The notes under the pieces were generated by a model. That model saw nothing but the letters and a program-made list of their open reading frames with translations. It did not search any database and was not told the origin of the DNA. A DNA stretch of 29,604 nucleotides from Saprospiraceae bacterium (GTDB lineage Bacteria > Bacteroidota > Bacteroidia > Chitinophagales > Saprospiraceae): assembly GCA_023299965.1 (NCBI GenBank), contig JALZVN010000150.1:1-29604 (forward strand), in the 5' to 3' direction. Position 1 is the stretch's first letter. Each line of letters opens with the position of its first letter. This document shows positions 23,938-29,604 of the stretch, in pieces. The position numbers and the translations under genes were made by a program.

Positions 23938-25308
23938 ATGTCAAAACTCCTTGGTACTATGATCTTTGTGCTCTTGAGCTTGTATATAAATGCGCAAGAA
24001 CAAACTCAAGATGCCCTTTTCATTAAAAATATTTACAACCAGGTACTTACGGAAGCCGCTTGTTATGATTGGCTAACAGATTTGAGCACGGATATTGGCG
24101 GTAGATTAGCTGGATCTGAGGGGGCAGATGCCGCAGTCTTATTTACAAAAAGCATTATGGACACTTTAGGGCTTGATAAAGTCTCCCTCCAAGAATGTAC
24201 TGTTCCTCATTGGGAAAGAGGCGCTGCAGAAATGGTCTCCGCTACCCTACAGAATGGCAGCAGCAAGTCGCTCAATGCTACCGCACTAGGAAACTCTCCA
24301 GGTGGAAAAGCCAAAGCCGAAATCGTAGAAGTGTTTACCCTTGAAGAGGTGGAAAAATTAGGCAGGAGAGGTATTGAGGGTAAAATAGTCTTTTTTAATC
24401 GTCCGATGGACCCTACTCAGATCCGCACATTCAATGCCTATGGTGGAGCAGTAGACCAGCGAGGTCGAGGACCTGCTATGGCTTCTAGATTTGGAGCTGT
24501 AGGGACAGTCGTCAGATCCATGACCACCAAAACAGATAATGTACCCCATACTGGAGTGACTATATTCGGAGAAGATCCTCCGACCCCAGCAGTAGCCGTT
24601 AGTACTATGGACGCAGACTGGTTGTCTGCAGAACTCAAAAAAGGGAAGGTTGAGATCTCTATAGAAACGCACTGTCAGACGCTACCAGACAAGATGTCTC
24701 ACAACGTCATCGGAGAGATTGTAGGCAGTACTTATCCAGAAAAAATAATCCTCGTCGGAGGACACTTAGATAGCTGGGACATAGGAGGAGGAGCACACGA
24801 TGATGGGTCAGGCTGTGTGCATGCCATGCAAGTACTACATACCTTGAAGGCGCTCAATTACGAACCGAGACATACCATTCGATGTGTACTATTCATGAAT
24901 GAAGAAAACGGTCTAGGTGGTGCCACTGCATACGCAGAAGCATCTAACAAAAAAGGGGAATTTCACATGGCTGCTCTAGAATCCGACGCAGGTGGATTTA
25001 CGCCTAGAGGATTTTCAGTAGATGGAGACAATAGTATATTTGCTGAAAAATTCAAAGCTATGACGGACTGGCTTCCACTTTTGGAACCATTTGGACTCTC
25101 TCTCAGTAAAGGCGGTGGAGGCGCAGACATCAATCCACTCAAAAGCCAAAAAGGAGTACTCATCGGATTCAGACCAGACTCTCAACGTTACTTTGATTTT
25201 CACCATACAGCTGATGACACCATCGAGGCAGTCAACCAAAGAGAATTAGAAATGGGGGCAGCGGCGATTACCTCATTAATTTACCTAATCGATACACACG
25301 GACTATAA
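23938..25308 (+). CDS. M28 family zinc peptidase (carboxypeptidase Q-like), secreted
   Basis: I take the ATG at 23938 as start (456 residues) because it opens a good signal peptide (MSKLLGTMIFVLLSLYINAQ). The longer frame from a TTG at 23872 adds 22 residues of no signal character. The peptidase domain has the full set of di-zinc residues: H276 and D278 in GGHLDSWD, D288 in AHDDGSG, the Glu pair 322-323 in FMNEENGLGG, D350 in ESDAGGF and H422/H423 in FDFHHTADDT. A protease-associated insertion lies at about 120-250. This resembles plasma glutamate carboxypeptidase (carboxypeptidase Q) homologues. It probably acts on peptides in the periplasm or outside the cell. It is followed by hpt with a nine-base gap. 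Confidence 0.92.
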   Translation: MSKLLGTMIFVLLSLYINAQEQTQDALFIKNIYNQVLTEAACYDWLTDLSTDIGGRLAGSEGADAAVLFTKSIMDTLGLDKVSLQECTVPHWERGAAEMVSATLQNGSSKSLNATALGNSPGGKAKAEIVEVFTLEEVEKLGRRGIEGKIVFFNRPMDPTQIRTFNAYGGAVDQRGRGPAMASRFGAVGTVVRSMTTKTDNVPHTGVTIFGEDPPTPAVAVSTMDADWLSAELKKGKVEISIETHCQTLPDKMSHNVIGEIVGSTYPEKIILVGGHLDSWDIGGGAHDDGSGCVHAMQVLHTLKALNYEPRHTIRCVLFMNEENGLGGATAYAEASNKKGEFHMAALESDAGGFTPRGFSVDGDNSIFAEKFKAMTDWLPLLEPFGLSLSKGGGGADINPLKSQKGVLIGFRPDSQRYFDFHHTADDTIEAVNQRELEMGAAAITSLIYLIDTHGL

Positions 25309-25317
25309 TACATTTTC

Positions 25318-25872
25318 ATGCATACAGAACCTCAAGTGACCAGCATACAGCTGGGAGATTTATCTTTTGTCCCATTCATACCTGAAGCCAAAATACAGCA
25401 ACGCGTAAAGGAGCTGGGTCAGCAGATTACCAAGGATTATCAAGATCGCAGACCTATAGTTATCACCATTCTTAACGGCTCATTTATTTTCAGCAGTGAC
25501 TTGGTACGCGCGATCAAGATGGACTGTGAAGTCCAATTTATGAAAGTAAGCTCCTACGAAGGCACTGACTCTACCGGAAAGTTAACAGCTGTATTTGACA
25601 CGCTGCCAGAGCTCACAGGACATGACCTGATCATCATTGAAGACATCGTGGATCAAGGCCACACTATAGATTATTTACTTTCCTCACTAAAAGAAAAAAA
25701 TCCTTCTAGCGTCAAGGTTGCCTCATTGCTCTTCAAACCTGAGGCTTACAAATACGAACATCCGATCGACTATATTGGCTTTGAGATTCCAAACGACTTC
25801 GTAGTAGGCTATGGTTTAGACTACAATCAAATGGGTCGTAACCTGCCTTCGATTTATACGCTACAAAAATAA
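25318..25872 (+). CDS. hpt: Hypoxanthine phosphoribosyltransferase
   Basis: A 184-residue cytoplasmic purine-salvage enzyme that makes IMP (and probably GMP) from base and PRPP. The PRPP loop is near residues 105-116 (LIIIEDIVDQGHT, where many family members have VDTG or VDSG), preceded by RPIVITILNGSFIFSSDLVRAI and FMKVSSYEGTDSTG. The C-terminal FEIPNDFVVGYGLDYNQMGRNLP segment is the usual hood and is well conserved. It starts nine bases after the M28 peptidase stop, so it is likely translated from the same message. Length is normal. Confidence 0.95.
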   Translation: MHTEPQVTSIQLGDLSFVPFIPEAKIQQRVKELGQQITKDYQDRRPIVITILNGSFIFSSDLVRAIKMDCEVQFMKVSSYEGTDSTGKLTAVFDTLPELTGHDLIIIEDIVDQGHTIDYLLSSLKEKNPSSVKVASLLFKPEAYKYEHPIDYIGFEIPNDFVVGYGLDYNQMGRNLPSIYTLQK

Positions 25873-25895
25873 TACTCTTTTAATTTTCTTTTTGA

Positions 25896-26007
25896 TTTGG
25901 GCGTCCGGGCAGGCTATCCATGGGTCCGCCTATCGGCTACCGTCCCGTAAAAAAAACGGGACTGCTCTCCTTCGTCGAGCACCATTCCTATCCTTGACGC
26001 AAAAAAA
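25896..26007 (+). repeat. Structured intergenic repeat, copy B
   Basis: This 112-base element begins TTTGGGCGTCC and ends ACCATTCCTATCCTTGACGC followed by seven A. The tips are near-inverted (TTTGGGCGT against ACGCAAA). It shares TTTGGG(C/G)GT, CCATGGGTCCG and the 3' block with copy A. A perfect seven-base-pair stem with an A-rich loop (GTCCCGT 25942-25948; ACGGGAC 25956-25962) occupies the centre, where copies A and C carry other CCCG/CGGG stems. It begins 24 bases past the hpt stop, in the same orientation. Confidence 0.7.
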
Positions 26008-26144
26008 TCGAAGCGAATAAAGAGCTACGTATCAAACAATGTACGAGCTACCCCTAGGGATACGACAATACCATTTAGTAGTTTACAATGATATAAGATG
26101 GTATAAATATGTGGGTAACTTTATAGTTCAATTGGTATAAATCA

Positions 26145-26179
26145 AAAAGGGCATAGATGATATATATCTATGCCCTTTT
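26145..26179. terminator. Bidirectional terminator between hpt and the M4 protease gene
   Basis: A perfect 14-base-pair stem (aaaagggcatagat, 26145-26158; complement 26166-26179) around a seven-base loop. T runs follow on both strands. It lies between convergent genes, 24 bases past the protease stop and about 270 bases past hpt, and should serve both. Confidence 0.88.
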
Positions 26180-26202
26180 CTCTTGGTAATAATTAATGCT
26201 TA

Positions 26203-29200
26203 TTACCTACCACCCACCACTAATTTGCCTTGTCTTTTACTGCCATCTTCAAAAATGATTTCATAGTAATAAATCCCTTCTGCAAAGGAGTTACTATCCC
26301 AAGATACTTGTTGTCTTGCCGTTTTAATATTGGATCGCAATCTACCTAAACCATCGTATATCATCAGGTCAAAAGCTTGCTCATTAGTAGTACTAAAAAA
26401 GAAATCTGCTCTACTAGGGTTTGGATACACCTCTATGTCATTGGGTACTTGAGCGTCATGAGTAGACACCGTACCTGAGGTAAGTCTTACGTTATCTATC
26501 AAAGCATAATCACCACCAGATAAATCATCCTCTGCAATAAAAGCGCCATTACCTCTCAAGGTGATAACCTCAATTAATAACTCTCCAACATAATTCTCTG
26601 GTAAACTAAACTGGTGTTTTACAAACTCACCTTCTACTTGATCATATATCAGAGGGAATATCTCGTCGTCTATGGTCACTTGAGCCATTACAGCAAAGGA
26701 TTGATTGATATTGTCAATCAATTCATCTGCACGAAATTGAGCCATGTCAAAACTAAAGGTTGGATCGATCAGCCCCACTGCATTGACGCACATATCAAGG
26801 TCTGTTTTTTGAAAATTTTCTCTAAAAAATAAATCTTCTTCTATACAATTTTCAAGACTGAAAGGAGTATTGCTTGTGCCAGAAATAACCAACACCTGCT
26901 CTCCTTCATAGACCCCAACTTGTGCGTCGGATCTAAAATCTGGATCTATCAAAATCTCTTTACTTGAGCTCACATCAAATCCAGAAAAAGTCTCATGGTA
27001 TCCATCTGTCACTGTTTCTAAAAACAAATACTGACCATCAAAGAAATTATTATCTGCATCTACATCTCCTGGAATATTTAAGGTGACAGATAGTTCTTCT
27101 CCATTTTGTATTTCTGCAGGTAATACAAGAACATCAAAAATAGAAGCAAAAGAACCTACTCGTAGGTTGAAAGGCAGACGAACATCAAAATTATATTCAG
27201 ATCCGGCGGCAAAAATCGTTATCGGATATTCGCCTTCTGGTATCTCCATACATCCTGTATTTTGAATACCTATCCTTATTTGAGATTGGGCTGTTTCTTG
27301 ACAAACTCTATCTGATGTCAAACTCAAAGAGTTAAGTCTAAGGTCTAATCCAGTATTGGCTGTTGTTGTTATTCTACCTAGGTCATTATTATTAGTAATC
27401 ACTATTTCTCCTCCGTTAGGATTGAGGGCAGCAGTAGCTTCAAGTAAAACTTCTATATCGAAATTTTGCCCTGCAGCGTCTAATGGAACTGCATCTGCAA
27501 AGCTGAATGCAAGCGTATCTCCAGGGTTTAATACTTCTTGTAGCGTAATGGTTGTTTCACTCGCTAGTTCATCTTCCACTGTATAGCTCATTTTTATTTC
27601 GTCTCCCAATAAATATGAATTAAGACCCACATTAATAATATAGGTGTCTATAAAGTAATCCTCTAAAGCATCTGCACATATGGTTTCTCTATCCTCCAAT
27701 AACATGACCATCAAATCATAGTCTCCAGATTCCGGGAATAAACCAACCGCTTTCCAAGCCTCTAATACGCTTGCCATCTCTGGTGAATTTTCGCCGTACA
27801 AATCTTTAACAGATTCGATACTGGCTACAACTGCTTTAGTATATCCTGAGCTTTCAGTCAGGTAAGCTGTATTCATTGTAAAAATTATTGCTGCCGCTTT
27901 TTCTAAACCGATAGCCTCTACATCATATTCCACACCTAATTCATTGGTATCTGCTTTTCCTTCTGTCAGCATGTGAAACCAAAAATTGAGTACTCCACTA
28001 TTGATATGTACGCCACCGTTATCTCTTGTACCAAATTCCCAGTATTCTCCTGCGTATAATTTTGGATTATCCTTGGCATTTGGATCTGCCATATCTCTAA
28101 AGTGATCATCGTTATCTGTCAATAATGCTTTAGCCCCTAATAGCCAGGTGAAGTTCTCTTCATCATAATTGAACTCTAAAGCCTTCCCCAAGATATCACT
28201 GATCGATTCATTCAAGGCACCAGACTCATCTTGATATATCAGATCTGAAGTAAAGTCAGTAAATCCATGTGCAAACTCATGACCCACTACATCCATAGTA
28301 GTCAAAGCACCATATTGATCACAATCTCCACTAAAGAAAGTTGAATACGCGCCATTCCATGAAGCATTTACCACGCTATTTTCTGTTCCATATACTCTGC
28401 TACGCAATTCGAATCCTTCTCCATCGAGACCTACCCAGTTGAAGTTATCTACCATATAGTCATAATAGGCAGTAGCGCAGTAGTGAGCATCTGTTCCAAC
28501 TTCTTCTTTATTCCCGAAGTTGTTCCAGAAATTATCTTCATCTTCAAAATCCACCAAAGAACCATTGTGCGTCCTAATGCCGCCGCCTCGAGTAAAATCA
28601 TTCAAGACATATAAATCACTCGCTAATGAATCCGTTATTATAGTTTGCTGTCCATAGTAGTTGGTATTGGCGATGCCTTCTACGTTTGTATGCGCTATCT
28701 CTGATATGGAAGCAATGATATTTGATTGATTGGCATCGATATATACAGACTGTCTGTACTGATTCACTCCATCGAGATTGGATATGATCACATGATAGGC
28801 TAAGGTGTACGCTCCACTAAAAGCTGGGTAGGCTTTGTCGATTACCACTAATTCCGCTTGTTCAAGGTCCCATTCTGGAAGAACGACTGCGGCTCCATCT
28901 GTTTTAGATAGTAGGGTAGAGTTGATAAAATGGCTTACTTCCGTCTTTGCTTCTGTGGCATTCAACCGAGGTTTGGTAGTAAGGGATATGTTTGGCAATA
29001 GATCACCTGAGGCTTTTTTTACAAAACCGTCCTTTTCATGCAGGATATATGAGGCTCCTACAACTCTTAGACCTTGGTAGAATTGTTTCATACGCACCCT
29101 CGTCCAGCCATTCAAGCCTTTGATGGTCTTAGATTCTTTTAAGTCGTCAACACTTTCCATTCCAAGCCCTTGGTAGTGTTGATCCACAAAAGTTGCACTT

Positions 29201-29334
29201 TTAACTGGTTTAGCCTCCAAGTCCATTAATGCAGCATGCTGTCTGATCTGTAGTTTTTGTGAATTCAAGGAGTTTTGTGCTGCCAAACCCAAAACAAAGG
29301 AAATAATAAAGAACGTAAGTAATATTTGCTTCAT
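26203..29334 (-). CDS. Secreted M4 (thermolysin-like) metalloprotease with T9SS type A sorting tail
   Basis: I take the ATG at 29334 (1043 residues): it begins a signal peptide (MKQILLTFFIISFVLGLAAQ); the frame from 29367 adds 11 residues lacking signal features. After an FTP/PepSY-type propeptide (about 30-200) comes the M4 domain with H352-E353-x-x-H356 (VVGHEFAHGFTDF) and third zinc ligand E376 in ALNESISD, 20 residues later as in thermolysin. The NGGVHINSG segment supplies the later catalytic His. From about 520 there are beta-rich modules, including a CARDB-like part and a jelly-roll-like part ending LIDNVRLTSG, then a 75-residue Por_Secre_tail (VYPNPSRADFFF, YDGLGRL, GIYYYEIIFEDGSKRQGKLVV). 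It is exported by T9SS and probably degrades extracellular protein. A bidirectional terminator follows. Confidence 0.94.
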   Translation of the reverse strand: MKQILLTFFIISFVLGLAAQNSLNSQKLQIRQHAALMDLEAKPVKSATFVDQHYQGLGMESVDDLKESKTIKGLNGWTRVRMKQFYQGLRVVGASYILHEKDGFVKKASGDLLPNISLTTKPRLNATEAKTEVSHFINSTLLSKTDGAAVVLPEWDLEQAELVVIDKAYPAFSGAYTLAYHVIISNLDGVNQYRQSVYIDANQSNIIASISEIAHTNVEGIANTNYYGQQTIITDSLASDLYVLNDFTRGGGIRTHNGSLVDFEDEDNFWNNFGNKEEVGTDAHYCATAYYDYMVDNFNWVGLDGEGFELRSRVYGTENSVVNASWNGAYSTFFSGDCDQYGALTTMDVVGHEFAHGFTDFTSDLIYQDESGALNESISDILGKALEFNYDEENFTWLLGAKALLTDNDDHFRDMADPNAKDNPKLYAGEYWEFGTRDNGGVHINSGVLNFWFHMLTEGKADTNELGVEYDVEAIGLEKAAAIIFTMNTAYLTESSGYTKAVVASIESVKDLYGENSPEMASVLEAWKAVGLFPESGDYDLMVMLLEDRETICADALEDYFIDTYIINVGLNSYLLGDEIKMSYTVEDELASETTITLQEVLNPGDTLAFSFADAVPLDAAGQNFDIEVLLEATAALNPNGGEIVITNNNDLGRITTTANTGLDLRLNSLSLTSDRVCQETAQSQIRIGIQNTGCMEIPEGEYPITIFAAGSEYNFDVRLPFNLRVGSFASIFDVLVLPAEIQNGEELSVTLNIPGDVDADNNFFDGQYLFLETVTDGYHETFSGFDVSSSKEILIDPDFRSDAQVGVYEGEQVLVISGTSNTPFSLENCIEEDLFFRENFQKTDLDMCVNAVGLIDPTFSFDMAQFRADELIDNINQSFAVMAQVTIDDEIFPLIYDQVEGEFVKHQFSLPENYVGELLIEVITLRGNGAFIAEDDLSGGDYALIDNVRLTSGTVSTHDAQVPNDIEVYPNPSRADFFFSTTNEQAFDLMIYDGLGRLRSNIKTARQQVSWDSNSFAEGIYYYEIIFEDGSKRQGKLVVGGR

Positions 29335-29486
29335 AGGTCTATAAAATTGTCGGTTTTCGTTATCCAATACCTAAGATAATTACATTTTGCCTTATTTGAG
29401 CCGAAAAGGAAACAATTGTCCCCTAAAGACTTATAATAAATGACATTTATCCGAATTATTTACTTTACAGATTCAGATATTTGTAT

Positions 29487-29494
29487 TAACTTTG
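29487..29494 (+). promoter_or_regulatory. Promoter -7 element for tRNA-Gln
   Basis: TAACTTTG is an exact TAnnTTTG match, placed 15 bases before the tRNA start. A TTT at 29464-29466 is 20 bases upstream where TTG is expected. Transcription would start near 29500. Confidence 0.5.
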
Positions 29495-29509
29495 CGTCCA
29501 GAATTAAAT

Positions 29510-29580
29510 AGACCCATGGTGTAATGGTAACACTCCGGTTTTTGGTATCGTCATTCTAGGTTCGAGTCCTAGTGGGTCTA
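29510..29580 (+). tRNA. tRNA-Gln (anticodon TTG)
   Basis: A 71-base cloverleaf including the discriminator. Acceptor stem AGACCCA (29510-29516) pairs with TGGGTCT (29573-29579); D stem GTGT/ACAC; anticodon TTG at 29542-29544; T arm CTAGG-TTCGAGT-CCTAG. No CCA is encoded. The anticodon stem is weak: the outermost pair is C27-U43 (mismatch) and an inner pair is G-U. The first pair is A-U and the discriminator is A, whereas Escherichia coli tRNA-Gln has U1-A72 and G73. The flanking T29509 could pair with A29580 to lengthen the stem. Confidence 0.9.
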
Positions 29581-29604
29581 CGTAAAAAGGCGTTCTAAGT
29601 ATTA

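Larger units (their letters stand above)
25873..26202. other. Convergent spacer with repeat copy B and a terminator
   Basis: This 330-base spacer between convergent hpt and the M4 protease gene contains repeat copy B (25896-26007) and a hairpin terminator (26145-26179). The 137 bases between them are AT-rich with no gene that I can support. Confidence 0.7.

Overview
The window looks like a chromosomal segment of a member of the Bacteroidota, probably a marine or gliding-type lineage such as Saprospiria or Flavobacteriia; the class cannot be settled from sequence alone. The evidence is: PorP/SprF-family and PorE-like proteins, cargo with type IX secretion (T9SS) sorting tails of both kinds (Por_Secre_tail and CHU_C), many signal peptides ending in AQ, no clear Shine-Dalgarno sequences, AT-rich spacers, and promoters of the Bacteroidota form TTG-N(17-23)-TAnnTTTG. 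The layout is housekeeping genes interleaved with cell-envelope and secretion genes. I see no phage, transposase, CRISPR array or defence island.

Left part (1-7.1 kb, all minus strand): a three-gene envelope cluster is transcribed leftwards. It holds a PorP/SprF barrel, a PorE-like TPR/propeller/OmpA lipid-free periplasmic protein, and a PKD-containing surface protein that runs off the left edge. This is the usual pairing of a T9SS outer-membrane partner and peptidoglycan anchor with a large adhesin-like cargo. Before it lies an independent gene fusing a DUF6089/PorG-like barrel, six calcium-binding thrombospondin type 3 repeats and an OmpA domain.

Middle part (7.2-20.7 kb): an M24 Xaa-Pro aminopeptidase; a 578-base spacer packed with two copies of a structured intergenic repeat; a GT4 glycosyltransferase; then, on the minus strand, a DUF4175-type coiled-coil membrane protein, a stand-alone RsbW-like ATP-binding protein and YbeY. 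A plus-strand pair (novel lipoprotein plus CHU_C cargo) converges on a small TPR/membrane protein. A minus-strand pair follows: a one-POTRA Omp85 protein and NAD kinase.

Right part (20.8-29.6 kb): a DUF3078-like barrel with its own good promoter; an ECF sigma factor / 88-aa orphan / MscS-type channel operon; an M28 peptidase-hpt pair; a third copy of the intergenic repeat and a bidirectional terminator; a secreted M4 metalloprotease with a T9SS type A tail; and a tRNA-Gln(UUG) with its own promoter.

For several genes the longest open frame begins too early. Signal peptides, family N-termini and -7 promoter elements point to internal starts, and I have used those. The most unusual items are the three-copy structured repeat family, the Omp85 protein with one POTRA, the barrel/TSP3/OmpA fusion, the lipoprotein-CHU_C pair and the sigma/orphan/MscS operon.
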